DNA from: Clostridium sp. 1001275B_160808_H3
GTDB taxonomy: Bacteria > Bacillota > Clostridia > Clostridiales > Clostridiaceae
Direction of reading: 5' to 3'
NCBI RefSeq assembly: GCF_015550425.1
Contig: NZ_JADNAT010000017.1
Location: 12,415-76,414 of the forward strand
DNA length: 64,000 bases
Shown: piece by piece, positions 36,735 to 48,158 of the stretch
Position numbering within the stretch: the first letter of the stretch is position 1
Layout: every line of letters starts with the position of its first letter
Notes under the pieces: generated by a model
What the model was told of the DNA's origin: nothing
Seen by the model: the letters and a program-made list of their open reading frames with translations, nothing else
Database searches by the model: none
Program-made: the position numbers and the translations under genes

Positions 36735-37673
36735 ATGAATATTAATATAAAAGAAACTGCATCTAAATACAAATCTCTTATAGGATTAGTGCTACTATGT
36801 GCGATAATCACATTTGTTACACCATCATTTTTATCACTATCAAACATTACTAATGTTTTTACACAAGTTTCAGTTAATGCAATAATTGCAGTAGGTATGA
36901 CTTTTGTTATCTTAACTGGTGGAATAGATTTATCAGTTGGGTCAACTTTAGCAATTAGTGGAGCATTATCAGCATCAATAATCAAATCAACAGGAAGTGT
37001 TACATTAGCAATAGTAGTTGCAGCTTTAGTTGGTATAGCAATTGGTTTAGTAAATGGACTTTTAATATCAAAAGGTAAGTTACAAGCATTTATAGCAACA
37101 CTTGCAACAATGACAATATTTAGAGGTGCTACTTTAGTATTTACAAATGGAACTCCAATTTCTAAGTTACCAGAAAAATTCGTTAATATAGGTAATGGAA
37201 AAATCGGATTCATGCCAATTCCAGTTATCATCACTGTAATCGTTTCTATAATAGCAATTTATGTTTTATCACAAACAAGATTTGGTAGATATCTTTATGC
37301 ATTAGGTGGAAATGAAGATTCAGCTAGATTATCAGGTATAAACACAGATAAAATTAAAACTTTAGTATATGTAGTTTCAGGTTTTGCATCAGCAATTGCA
37401 GGGGTAATTATAACTAGTAGAATAGCATCAGCTTCACCAAATGCAGGAACAAGCTTTGAATTAGATGCAATAGCAGCAGTTGTTATTGGAGGTACATCAT
37501 TAGCAGGTGGAGAAGGTAAAATAACAGGAACTTTAATAGGTGCTCTTATTATAGGAGTATTAAACAATGGATTAAACTTAATGAATGTATCACCATTCTA
37601 TCAATCAATAGTAAAAGGATTAGTTATCTTAATAGCAGTATTATTAGATAAAAAGAGCAGAAAGAAAGCATAA
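36735..37673 (+). CDS. rbsC: Ribose ABC transporter, permease
   Basis: 312 residues with about eight to ten membrane helices. GGIDLSVGS near residue 60 and the cytoplasmic loop GGNEDSARLSGI are RbsC-type, and VVIGGTSLAGGEGKI is conserved in the family. RBS GGGAGG. It forms the channel together with RbsA. Confidence 0.95.
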   Translation: MNINIKETASKYKSLIGLVLLCAIITFVTPSFLSLSNITNVFTQVSVNAIIAVGMTFVILTGGIDLSVGSTLAISGALSASIIKSTGSVTLAIVVAALVGIAIGLVNGLLISKGKLQAFIATLATMTIFRGATLVFTNGTPISKLPEKFVNIGNGKIGFMPIPVIITVIVSIIAIYVLSQTRFGRYLYALGGNEDSARLSGINTDKIKTLVYVVSGFASAIAGVIITSRIASASPNAGTSFELDAIAAVVIGGTSLAGGEGKITGTLIGALIIGVLNNGLNLMNVSPFYQSIVKGLVILIAVLLDKKSRKKA

Positions 37674-37693
37674 TTGAAATAGGAGGAGATAAC

Positions 37694-38608
37694 ATGAAAG
37701 GTATAAAAAAGATATTAGCATTTTCTCTATTAGCCATAATTTCAATGAGTTTCTTTATGGGATGCTCAAATAGAAATAATGACAAGAAGGTTGGAATAGT
37801 TTTATCAACTTTAAATAATCCTTTCTTTGTTAGCATGAAAGAAGGAGCAGAAAAAGAAGCAGAAAAGCTAGGCTTTGAGTTAATAGTTTTAGATTCACAA
37901 AATGACCCAGCTAAGGAAAGATCAAACGTAGAAGATTTAATACAACTTGGTGTAGTAGCCTTATTAATAAATCCAACAGATAGTGATGCTGTTGTTAAAT
38001 CAGTAGAGGTTGCAAATAAGGCAAATATACCAGTAATTACTTTAGATAGGCAATCAAATGGTGGAGAAGTTACAAGTCATATAGCTTCAGATAATATAAA
38101 GGGTGGAGCTATGGCAGCAGAATTTGTTTTAGAGAAACTTGGAACTGAAGCAAATATAAATGTAGTTGAACTTCAAGGTATTCCAGGAGCATCAGCAACT
38201 AGAGATAGAGGGGCAGGTTTTCATAGCATCTTAGATGCCAAAGCAAATGTTAAGTTTGTCTCAAGTCAAGCAGCGGATTTTGATAGACAAAAGGGTTTAT
38301 CAGTAATGGAAAATATACTACAAGGTAATTCAGATATACAAGTAGTATTTGCACATAATGATGAGATGGCTCTTGGAGCAGCCAAGGCAATTGGAACAAG
38401 TAATGCTAAGGCAATGGTTATTGGATTTGATGGAAATGATGATGCTTTAGATGCAGTTGAAAAAGGTGAGATGGTTGCAACAGTAGCACAACAACCAGAT
38501 TTAATTGGAGCATTAGGAATTGAATTAGCATTAAAAATATATAATGGTGAAGCTGTAGATAAAGAAATAGCAGCTGACCTAAAAATTGTTAGTAATCAAA
38601 ATTATTAG
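37694..38608 (+). CDS. rbsB: Ribose ABC transporter, substrate-binding lipoprotein
   Basis: 304 residues. A lipoprotein signal peptide ends in the lipobox FMGC at Cys24, followed by a periplasmic-binding-protein fold of the ribose type (VLSTLNNPFF, DSQNDPAKERSNVEDLI, HIASDNIKGG, FAHNDEMALGA). It is tethered outside the membrane and delivers ribose to RbsC. Confidence 0.95.
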   Translation: MKGIKKILAFSLLAIISMSFFMGCSNRNNDKKVGIVLSTLNNPFFVSMKEGAEKEAEKLGFELIVLDSQNDPAKERSNVEDLIQLGVVALLINPTDSDAVVKSVEVANKANIPVITLDRQSNGGEVTSHIASDNIKGGAMAAEFVLEKLGTEANINVVELQGIPGASATRDRGAGFHSILDAKANVKFVSSQAADFDRQKGLSVMENILQGNSDIQVVFAHNDEMALGAAKAIGTSNAKAMVIGFDGNDDALDAVEKGEMVATVAQQPDLIGALGIELALKIYNGEAVDKEIAADLKIVSNQNY

Positions 38609-38638
38609 TAAAGTTGTCAAATAAATATTAATTAACTA

Positions 38639-38647
38639 TGATATAAT
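38639..38647 (+). promoter_or_regulatory. Internal extended -10 promoter before rbsR
   Basis: TGATATAAT is an extended -10 in the 73-nt rbsB-rbsR gap, so the regulator and the transketolase genes may also have their own transcript. Confidence 0.4.
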
Positions 38648-38681
38648 CGTATATGTAAGACTGCAATAAGGAGTGGAATTT

Positions 38682-39680
38682 ATGAGCAAGGTAACTCTTC
38701 TAGATATAGCAAAACATGCAAATGTATCTAGAACTACAGCTTCGATGGTATTAAATAATAAAGATATAAATGTTTCAGAAGAAACAAGAAATAGAATTTT
38801 AGAAGCAGCCAAAGTACTAAATTATATACCAAATTCGTTAGCAAGAAGTTTAAGTACGAAAAAAAGTTATACTATAGGCTTTATTATTCCAGATATAGAA
38901 AATCCATTCTTTGCAGAAATGGCAAAAGCTATTGAAACAGAAGCAGAAAAGCAAGGATATAGTGTAATCTTATGTAATACTTTTAATAGCAGCAAGAAGG
39001 AAGAAGAGTATATAAGATTATTAATAAGCAAACTAGTTGATGGAGTAATAATTGTAGCAAACGGTAAAAAAAATAATTCTATAAATATGCTAAAGTCCAA
39101 TGAAGTACCATTTGTTGTTGTAGATAGACACATTGATGAAGTAGAAGATGTAAATGGTGTCTTTTGCGATAATGAAGAGGGCATAAGAATAGGTATAGAT
39201 TATTTAATAAAAAAGGGATATAAGCAAATAGCTTTTGTGGGAGCTACTCAAAATGAAGTAAGCTCAAATTCAAGACTTAGATACTTCGAAAAAATATCTA
39301 AGCAATATAATGTTTTTAATGAGTTTTTATTAGAAGAAGATGAAATTTCATTACAAGGGGGAATAAATGCAACAGAAAGACTTATAAAGAAAAATAATAA
39401 TATTGATGCAATATTTTACAGTAGTGATATTATGGCAATAGGTGGAGTAAAATGCCTACTTAGAAAAGGTTTAAAAGTGCCAGAAGATATAGGAATATTA
39501 GGTTATGATAATATAGGAATTTGTTCTTATATAGAACCGGAATTAACTACAATTGCACAGCCTATTTATAATATGGGAAAGGAATCCTTTAACTTATTAA
39601 TGGATGTTGCAAGTAATAATAAGAAAGAAAATATTATTAATTTAAAACCGTACTTAGTAGAAAGAAAAACAGTAAAATAG
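38682..39680 (+). CDS. rbsR: LacI family repressor, probable RbsR
   Basis: 332 residues. An N-terminal LacI helix-turn-helix (TLLDIAKHANVSRTTASMVL) is followed by the hinge YIPNSLARSL and a ribose-binding-protein-like effector domain. It probably binds the CCGATTTA operators before rbsK and is released by ribose. The start is ATG 38682, 8 nt after AAGGAG; an earlier GTG overlaps the RBS. Confidence 0.88.
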   Translation: MSKVTLLDIAKHANVSRTTASMVLNNKDINVSEETRNRILEAAKVLNYIPNSLARSLSTKKSYTIGFIIPDIENPFFAEMAKAIETEAEKQGYSVILCNTFNSSKKEEEYIRLLISKLVDGVIIVANGKKNNSINMLKSNEVPFVVVDRHIDEVEDVNGVFCDNEEGIRIGIDYLIKKGYKQIAFVGATQNEVSSNSRLRYFEKISKQYNVFNEFLLEEDEISLQGGINATERLIKKNNNIDAIFYSSDIMAIGGVKCLLRKGLKVPEDIGILGYDNIGICSYIEPELTTIAQPIYNMGKESFNLLMDVASNNKKENIINLKPYLVERKTVK

Positions 39681-39697
39681 ATTTGGTGGTGTAAAAT

Positions 39698-40510
39698 ATG
39701 AATAAAGAAAATTTAATTTCTGTTTCTAAGAATGTTAGAAAAAACATAATAGAAATGCTTTGTGAATCAAAATCTGGACATCCAGGTGGATCATTATCTT
39801 GCGCAGATATAGTAACATATTTATATTATGAAAAGATGAATATAGATGTAAATAATCCTAAGTGGGAGCAAAGAGATAGATTTGTATTAAGTAAAGGACA
39901 TGCAGCTCCAGCACTTTATTCAGTATTAGCTGAAAAAGGATTTTTCCCTAAGGAAGAATTAAAAACTTTAAGAAAAACAGGTGGATTACTTCAAGGACAT
40001 CCAGATTCTAAACATGTTCCTGGCGTTGATGTATCAACAGGATCACTTGGACAAGGAATATCTAATGCTGTAGGAATGGCGTTAGGATTAAAAGCCCAAA
40101 ATAATAATGCTAGAGTTTATGCAGTATTAGGAGATGGAGAACTTCAAGAAGGTTTAGTTTGGGAAGCATCAATGGCAGCAGCTCATTATAAATTAGACAA
40201 TTTAGTTGCAATAGTTGATTTTAACGGATTACAAATAGATGGTAAAAATGAAGATGTTATGGGAATCAGTCCTTTAGATGAAAAATTTAAAGGTTTTGGA
40301 TTTAATGTAGTTGAATGTGATGGACATGACTATGAAGAATTACATAAAGCATTTAAGAATGCAGAAGAAACAAAAGGCAAACCAACAGTAATAATAGCTA
40401 AAACAGTAAAAGGTAAGGGTGTTAGCTTTATGGAAAATCAAGCAGGTTGGCATGGACAAGCGCCTAATAAAGAACAAACAGAACAAGCTATTATGGAAAT
40501 CATGAAATAG
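39698..40510 (+). CDS. Transketolase, N-terminal subunit
   Basis: 270 residues covering the thiamine-diphosphate binding domain: ESKSGHPGGSLSCADI, LSKGHAAPALY, STGSLGQGISNAVGMALG and GDGELQEG with the downstream N. It is the first half of a split transketolase whose partner follows at 12 nt. It converts pentose phosphates made from ribose to glycolytic intermediates. Confidence 0.94.
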   Translation: MNKENLISVSKNVRKNIIEMLCESKSGHPGGSLSCADIVTYLYYEKMNIDVNNPKWEQRDRFVLSKGHAAPALYSVLAEKGFFPKEELKTLRKTGGLLQGHPDSKHVPGVDVSTGSLGQGISNAVGMALGLKAQNNNARVYAVLGDGELQEGLVWEASMAAAHYKLDNLVAIVDFNGLQIDGKNEDVMGISPLDEKFKGFGFNVVECDGHDYEELHKAFKNAEETKGKPTVIIAKTVKGKGVSFMENQAGWHGQAPNKEQTEQAIMEIMK

Positions 40511-40522
40511 GAGGGATTTATA

Positions 40523-41446
40523 ATGGGTAAGGCAACAAGAGAATCATATGGAATGGCGTTGGTTGAATTAGGAAAAGAAAATGATAAAGTTGTAGTTCTT
40601 GATGCAGATCTTTCTAAGTCAACGAAAACATGTGATTTTAAAAATATGTTTAAAGATAGATTTTTTAATGCAGGTATAGCAGAGCAAAACTTAATGGGAA
40701 TGGCAGCAGGTCTTTCGAATGTAGGAAATATACCATTTGCTAGTACTTTTGCAGTATTTGCTACAGGTAGAGCTTTTGAAGTTATAAGAAACTCAATATG
40801 CTATCCAAAGATGAATGTTAAGATAGCTGCAACTCATGCAGGTATAACAGTTGGAGAAGATGGTGGGTCACATCAATCTGTTGAAGATATTGCACTTATG
40901 AGTGCACTTCCAAATATGACTGTAATAGTACCAGCAGATCATAGAGAAGCTATGCAAGCTACAAAAGCAGCAGCAAACTTTGAAGGACCAGTATATTTAA
41001 GATTTGGTAGATGCAATACAGAGGATATATTTGATGATAACTATAAGTTTGAAATAGGAAAAGGTGTGGAACTTAGAGAAGGAAACGATGTAGCTATAAT
41101 TGCAACTGGAATGATGGTTCAAAGAGCTATAGAAGCATCTGACAAATTAAAAGAAGAAGGAATAAATGCAAGAGTTATTAATATTTCTACTATTAAACCA
41201 ATAGATAAAGAATTAATAATAAAAGCTGCAAAAGAAACAAAAGGAATAGTTACAGCTGAAGAACATTCAATAATAGGTGGTCTTGGAGCAACAGTTTCTC
41301 AAGTTGTAACAAGTAATCATCCTACAATAGTTAAAACAGTAGGAATAAAAGATACATTTGGTGAATCAGGAACTCCTGATGAATTAATGAAAAAATATGG
41401 TTTAACAAGTGATGAAATAATAAAAGCTGTAAAAGAAATTATTTAA
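40523..41446 (+). CDS. Transketolase, C-terminal subunit
   Basis: 307 residues: the pyrimidine-binding domain with AGIAEQNLMGMAAGL (catalytic Glu) and THAGITVGEDGGSHQSVED, then the C-terminal domain with EEHSIIGGLG. It forms the active transketolase with the preceding protein. RBS TAGGAGGG. A strong terminator ends the operon. Confidence 0.94.
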   Translation: MGKATRESYGMALVELGKENDKVVVLDADLSKSTKTCDFKNMFKDRFFNAGIAEQNLMGMAAGLSNVGNIPFASTFAVFATGRAFEVIRNSICYPKMNVKIAATHAGITVGEDGGSHQSVEDIALMSALPNMTVIVPADHREAMQATKAAANFEGPVYLRFGRCNTEDIFDDNYKFEIGKGVELREGNDVAIIATGMMVQRAIEASDKLKEEGINARVINISTIKPIDKELIIKAAKETKGIVTAEEHSIIGGLGATVSQVVTSNHPTIVKTVGIKDTFGESGTPDELMKKYGLTSDEIIKAVKEII

Positions 41447-41496
41447 TATACAAGGTTAAAATAAGAATTTAACATTTATATAAGTTACTTAAATGG

Positions 41497-41530
41497 AAAA
41501 GATACCTTAATTTACATAGGTATCTTTTTT
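41497..41530 (+). terminator. Terminator of the ribose/transketolase operon
   Basis: AAAAGATACCT (41497-41507) pairs with AGGTATCTTTT (41518-41528), followed by a T-run. The next 300 nt (41531-41830) are nearly pure A+T and I see nothing else in them. Confidence 0.85.
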
Positions 41531-41830
41531 ATTGCATGGGGAAATATAATATCATTAATATTGCATTAAATAATTATAATAGGGAAATTACATAATCGCA
41601 TATTAAAGGAATAAATCATAAATTAATTAAATTTAATTTATTAGATATAAAATAAAAAGTTATTTAAGACAAGCTACAAAAATAACTAAAGTTAACTAAA
41701 CTTCTTGCTAATATTAAATATAAATTTAGATTAAATAAAAATATATTTTTAAATTTTCAGAATACAATTTAAAAATTTGCAAAATTATGATAAATTATAA
41801 TTAGAGGAATTATTTAGGGGGACAGTCGTA

Positions 41831-42253
41831 ATGGATGTTATAATATATAGACTAGTTTTAAATTACTTAGAAGAAAAAGTAACAAGTGACCTGAAGGATG
41901 AATTTATAAATGCATCATTACATTTCAATATAAATAATGATATTTATAAAGAGTATTCACCAATACAAATTGAATGCATGATAAATAAAATATCATCAGA
42001 AGAAATAATAGATTATGTTGAGTTATGTTCAGTATATGGCTATATATTATATAGAGCTGTGGAACAAAATAAACTTAAAGCTGAAGATAGAATAGAAGTT
42101 CTACAAAGAGTTTTAGAAATAAGTAATTCCATAACGAGTTATTTAAGAATTATGATAAATGAAAATGAGTTATTTGAGAAATTATTAAATATAACAGAAA
42201 AACTTAATTTAACAAAAGAACAAAATGAAAAGATAATTAAAATGCTAAATTAA
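41831..42253 (+). CDS. Hypothetical helical protein
   Basis: 140 residues, acidic, mostly helical, with no signal peptide or membrane segment. I do not recognise a family. RBS GGGGGACAG precedes ATG by about 8 nt, and codon use matches its neighbours, so it is probably a real gene. The giant hairpin element begins 37 nt after its stop. Confidence 0.6.
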   Translation: MDVIIYRLVLNYLEEKVTSDLKDEFINASLHFNINNDIYKEYSPIQIECMINKISSEEIIDYVELCSVYGYILYRAVEQNKLKAEDRIEVLQRVLEISNSITSYLRIMINENELFEKLLNITEKLNLTKEQNEKIIKMLN

Positions 42254-42290
42254 AGCCTTTGTAAAGGTTAACTTTATTTTGCTGATATAA

Positions 42291-42492
42291 AAGCGAAGAT
42301 AAATAATATGTTCCATAAGCTAAATAGCTACATAAAGAAGTACTAGGCTTTGAAAAACTACTATGTCAAGAGTTTTGGTTAAGCTCACTACGCTCAAACA
42401 AACCAACAACACTAAGACATAGTAGATTTTCTTTCACCAAGTACTTCTAATTACTCGCTATATGCTTATTTCACATATTATTTACCTTCGCT
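42291..42492. repeat. Giant hairpin element (family C), copy 1
   Basis: About 202 nt that fold end to end into a single long hairpin: AGCGAAGATAAATAATATGT pairs with ACATATTATTTACCTTCGCT, then ATAAGCTAAATAGC with GCTATATGCTTAT, AGAAGTACT with AGTACTTCT, CTACTATGTC with GACATAGTAG, and an AACCAAAAC-type inner stem. It aligns over its whole length with 58264-58466. Three paired positions differ between copies by compensating changes. It lies after a hypothetical gene and before recQ. It is non-coding. Confidence 0.85.
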
Positions 42493-42620
42493 ATTGTTAT
42501 ATTATAGCAAAATACTGAAGGACTAATGAAAAGTGAAAATTTCACTCTTTAATTAACAAATAGTGTTTTAATAAATAGAAAATATGGTAGAATTTTAAGG
42601 AGAAAGGAGTGAGTAACATT

Positions 42621-44417
<1,797 letters not shown>

Positions 44418-44428
44418 GATTTTATAGG

Positions 44429-44466
44429 AGTCTTCTAATATCGAAAAACTTAGAAGGCTTTTTTTA
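44429..44466 (+). terminator. Terminator after recQ
   Basis: AGTCTTCTAA pairs with TTAGAAGGCT (one G-T) and is followed by a T-run. Confidence 0.85.
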
Positions 44467-44495
44467 TTTACATTAAAATGGAAAATATGTTATGA

Positions 44496-44532
44496 AAATA
44501 CCTATATGAATATATATTTTATATAGGTATTT
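44496..44532. promoter_or_regulatory. Perfect inverted repeat upstream of agrB
   Basis: AAATACCTATAT and its exact complement are separated by 13 nt in the 280-nt recQ-agrB gap. There is no T-tail, so it is not an obvious terminator. A regulatory role for the agr genes is a guess from position. Confidence 0.4.
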
Positions 44533-44746
44533 AATGTATAATAATAGATAGATGTTATGTAAAGTAAATCTCTTTAAAATATATTTAGAGTATATAGATT
44601 TTTTATTAATTAAATGTGAATAATACTTAATTAATATAAGAAATAATATAATAAAAAAAATAAAATTTAAAATACAGAAAAAAATATGTAGAATTATTGC
44701 ACTTTATAGGTGCGGTATGGTAAATTAATAAGGAAAGATTTATATT

Positions 44747-45319
44747 ATGGAAAAATTAATATATAAATTCGTTGATAGTTTAGGTGAATATAATAATTAT
44801 AATGATGAGCAAATAGAACAAATAAAATATTCTTTAAAAGTAATAGTATATGAATTGATAAAAATAATATTTTTAATTATAATTTTTTCAATTTTAGGAT
44901 ATTTTAAAGAAAGCTTATTAATACTTTTTATAATGTCAATTACAAAGCCTTTTATTGGTGGTTATCACGAAGATACACAATTAAAGTGTTTTACTGCAAC
45001 ATTAATTTTAATGGTAATTATAATAATTTTATTCGAAAACAATAAATTAAATTTAACTAGTTCCATTGTTTTAAATTTTATTAGTATATTTTCTGTTTAT
45101 AATAAGGCGCCAATAATAAATGACAAAATGCCTATTACAAGGGAAAATCTTATTAGAAAAAATAGAAAAATTGGAATTATAAATGTAGTAATACTAACTC
45201 TGTTATCTCTTATGATGTTTGAAGTTAATTGGATTTCACAAATAATAGTTTGGACTATTTTAGTACAAGCTATATTAATGTTTAATAAATATAAAGAGAT
45301 AGGAGGGAAAGGTAAATGA
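44747..45319 (+). CDS. agrB: AgrB-type peptide-processing membrane protease
   Basis: 190 residues with about five to six membrane segments. The catalytic pair is seen as GGYH-x6-C (His74, Cys81), the AgrB signature. It cleaves the AgrD precursor at its C-terminal side and cyclises the signal peptide. Its stop overlaps the agrD start (ATGA), and agrC follows, so the three form one unit. Confidence 0.9.
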   Translation: MEKLIYKFVDSLGEYNNYNDEQIEQIKYSLKVIVYELIKIIFLIIIFSILGYFKESLLILFIMSITKPFIGGYHEDTQLKCFTATLILMVIIIILFENNKLNLTSSIVLNFISIFSVYNKAPIINDKMPITRENLIRKNRKIGIINVVILTLLSLMMFEVNWISQIIVWTILVQAILMFNKYKEIGGKGK

Positions 45320-45444
45320 AAATGAAGAAGTGGCTAGGCTCATTAATGTTATTATTATCAGCAGTTTTAATAAATGTTGGTCCTACATCTGTAATGAGTG
45401 TAGGTGTAGAAGAAATGCCAGACTCAATTAAAAAACTAAGATAG
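45316..45444 (+). CDS. agrD: AgrD-type autoinducing peptide precursor, serine form
   Basis: A 42-residue peptide. An amphipathic hydrophobic N-terminus (residues 1-21) leads to GPTSVMSV, then the charged recognition tail GVEEMPDSIKKLR with the conserved acidic-Met-Pro and basic end of AgrD proteins. There is no cysteine anywhere, so the ring would be a lactone from Ser25 (candidate signal S25-V29, five-residue ring) rather than a thiolactone. RBS GGAGGGAAAGG. ATG overlaps agrB by 4 nt. Confidence 0.85.
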   Translation: MKMKKWLGSLMLLLSAVLINVGPTSVMSVGVEEMPDSIKKLR

Positions 45445-45454
45445 GGGACAAAAT

Positions 45455-46705
45455 ATGCTTACTGGATTGATCGATATCATAATTAGTATTATTCAAAGTG
45501 TTATGTTTATTATTGCATCAAATTATTGTGTGAATAAACAATATAAAAAAAGTAAATTACAATTAAATATTTTAATAGCAATAACATCATTTTTTGTAAT
45601 CTTTAGTACTTATTTATTAGGAAATTCAAGTTTAGGAATAATAGTAATACATATGGGACAATTACTATTAACAAACTTAATGTTTAAAGATGATAAATTA
45701 GGAGCTACTATTGGGTTTAGCATAATATATTCAATAATTGGAATAAGTGCTAATTTATCCTTTGTAATATTTACAATATTTAATAATATTTCAACTTCTG
45801 ATAATATCTATGCAATTATAATAATTTTGTATTTTCCTCAATTTATTATTTCATATTTTGTATTAAAGAATATGAAGTTTATTCATAAGATAAATTTGAT
45901 AATTAAATCAAGAGTTTCGTCTATAATTACTTTAATAATAGGAACTGTAGTGTTTGATTTTATAATGTCATTTTCACGTATTATTAGTGATAAAGACAAT
46001 CCAGTATTCAAAGAAATAATTTTTGTATTATTAGGTGGATTTATTATTTTTATCTCTTGGCATTTTATAAATATAGATAAAAATTCTAAGAAGGTACATA
46101 TATTAAATAAAGAATTAGAAAGTAAAATTAATGAACTAAAAAAAATAAAGCATGATTATGGTTCACAGATTTCATATTTATATGGTGCATATCTAATGGA
46201 GAATTATGAAAAATTAGGTGAGTTATTAAAAGGAATAATAGAGGGAAATGATATTTCAACTCAAGTTAAAGTTCTAAGTTCTGATGACTCTATTATATCT
46301 CAAGTAGTTAACTCTACTGATTTAAAAGAAGTGGATGTTCTAATAGATGAAAAGGCTGATTTAAAAGATACTAATATAAGTGAGTTAGAACTTCATAAAA
46401 TTATTTCTAATATAGTAAGAAATTCTATAGAAGCATTAAAAGGAAGAGGGTTATTAATGATTAATAGTTATTACTCTTATAATTATGTTATAATAAGCCT
46501 TCAAAATAATGGACCGGAAATTGATAAAAATATAATTGATAGAATTTTTGAAGAAGGATTTTCTACAAAGGAAAATAAAAATGGAGATAATGGATTTGGG
46601 CTACATATAGTAAAAGAGATAATTGATAAAAACAATGGAGATATTAGTGTAACAAGTAATAAAGACATAACTAAGTTTGTTATAAAACTACCTTTACATA
46701 TTTAA
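45455..46705 (+). CDS. agrC: AgrC-type sensor histidine kinase
   Basis: 416 residues. Six to seven membrane helices span residues ~5-203. The phospho-acceptor is His233 in KKIKHDYGSQIS (AgrC usually KHDYxNHL), with a GHKL-type ATPase domain: ISNIVRNSIEAL (N box) and DNGFGLHIVKEI (G box). It probably detects the AgrD-derived peptide. No response regulator gene lies beside it; the next gene is a convergent MFS transporter. Confidence 0.87.
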   Translation: MLTGLIDIIISIIQSVMFIIASNYCVNKQYKKSKLQLNILIAITSFFVIFSTYLLGNSSLGIIVIHMGQLLLTNLMFKDDKLGATIGFSIIYSIIGISANLSFVIFTIFNNISTSDNIYAIIIILYFPQFIISYFVLKNMKFIHKINLIIKSRVSSIITLIIGTVVFDFIMSFSRIISDKDNPVFKEIIFVLLGGFIIFISWHFINIDKNSKKVHILNKELESKINELKKIKHDYGSQISYLYGAYLMENYEKLGELLKGIIEGNDISTQVKVLSSDDSIISQVVNSTDLKEVDVLIDEKADLKDTNISELELHKIISNIVRNSIEALKGRGLLMINSYYSYNYVIISLQNNGPEIDKNIIDRIFEEGFSTKENKNGDNGFGLHIVKEIIDKNNGDISVTSNKDITKFVIKLPLHI

Positions 46706-46753
46706 TAAGAAATATAAAACATATATAAAAGTATTTAAAAATGTAATTATATA

Positions 46754-46791
46754 AAAATAAGTGGGAATTTGCTTGAATTCCCACTTATTTT
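46754..46791. terminator. Bidirectional terminator between agrC and MFS genes
   Basis: A perfect 16-bp stem AAAATAAGTGGGAATT with its complement and a 6-nt loop, between convergent stops. Confidence 0.9.
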
Positions 46792-47988
46792 TTATACATT
46801 ATGAACTTTTATTTTTTTATTCGTTTTAGACATGATTATTCCAATGATCAAAAGTATTGGAAATATACTTGAAAATAAAATTCCTATTTTTATATTATCA
46901 TTAAAAATACTAGATATTCTACCTACAACAGTTGGACCAAGTGAGCAGCCTACATCCCCTGCAAGTGCTAAAAAAGCAAACATTGCAGTTCCACCTTTTT
47001 TTAATATAGATGAAGAGATACTAAAGGTGCCTGGCCACAAAATGCCAACTGAAAATCCACATATACCACATCCTATAAGAGATAATAAAGGTAAAGGTGA
47101 TAATGAAATAATAAGATAGCTTATAAAGCAAAGCAAACTGGATGCTATCATAGATTTTTCTAGATTAATTTTTTCACCTATTTTACTATAGACTGTTCTA
47201 GATGTACCCATCATTATTGCAAAAAGCATTGGACCAGCTAAATCTCCAAGAGCTTTATTAACACTAAGACTTTTTTCTGCAAAAGTAGATGCCCATTGAC
47301 TAACAGATTGTTCGCTTGCTCCTGCACATATCATTAAAAGTATCATTATCCAAAAGATTTTATTTGAAAGTAGTTCTTTAATTGTTAATCTACTTTCACC
47401 TTCTTCAATCAAATGTAAAATAGGAACTTTTATAAAAAGAAGAGTGTTTAGAAGCGGTATTACAGACCATAATATTGCAAGGTACCTCCAATTTAAAATT
47501 CCAAATATACTAAAAAAGATTGTTGATATTAAAACTACAGCAACGTGGCCCCAACAATAAAAGGAATGTAATAAACTCATTGCAGTTTCCTTATTATCTG
47601 TTGGGCAAGCTTCCACTATAGGACTTATTAGAACCTCAATTAATCCACCACCAATAGCATAAATCATAACTGAAATTAATAAGCCAATAAAAGGATCACT
47701 AAAAATTTCAGGTAGAATTGTTAATGATATTAGCCCAAGCCCTGCACAAATATGAGCTATTATTACAGAAGCTCTATATCCTATTTTATCTATAAACCCT
47801 GCAGAAAGAAAATCAATTAATAATTGAAAACCAAAATTAAAAGTAACTAAAAATGTTATTTTTGAAATTGGTATGTTATACGATGATTGAAAGGTTAAAA
47901 ATAATAATGGAACAAAATTATTTATTATTGCTTGCACAATATAGCCAATAAAAGAAGCATACATTGTATGTTTATAAGTAAAATTCAT
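46792..47988 (-). CDS. MFS transporter
   Basis: 398 residues with about twelve membrane helices and MFS loop elements (FIDKIGYRASVIIAHICAGLG, shown by FIDKIGYRAS). The general shape resembles FucP-like sugar or small-molecule permeases, but the substrate cannot be told. The start is ATG 47988 with GGAGG 5 nt upstream; the longer frame begins at an ATG that is part of that RBS. Confidence 0.8.
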   Translation of the reverse strand: MNFTYKHTMYASFIGYIVQAIINNFVPLLFLTFQSSYNIPISKITFLVTFNFGFQLLIDFLSAGFIDKIGYRASVIIAHICAGLGLISLTILPEIFSDPFIGLLISVMIYAIGGGLIEVLISPIVEACPTDNKETAMSLLHSFYCWGHVAVVLISTIFFSIFGILNWRYLAILWSVIPLLNTLLFIKVPILHLIEEGESRLTIKELLSNKIFWIMILLMICAGASEQSVSQWASTFAEKSLSVNKALGDLAGPMLFAIMMGTSRTVYSKIGEKINLEKSMIASSLLCFISYLIISLSPLPLLSLIGCGICGFSVGILWPGTFSISSSILKKGGTAMFAFLALAGDVGCSLGPTVVGRISSIFNDNIKIGILFSSIFPILLIIGIIMSKTNKKIKVHNV

Positions 47989-48158
47989 GTTATCCTCCAT
48001 TTTATAAATTCAAGTTAAAGAGTACAAGTTATATTATACAATAAATGAATATATTATATCAGTATTTATGTTGAAAATATTAACATATTAATATTTATTT
48101 GGTAAAATATATATAAAAGGAATAATATATTGTTAAAAATAGAAGGGAGCATAATTTT

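Noticed and set aside
36695..37234. Antisense open frame over rbsC
   Set aside because: Shadow of the rbsC coding frame; no start context or family features.
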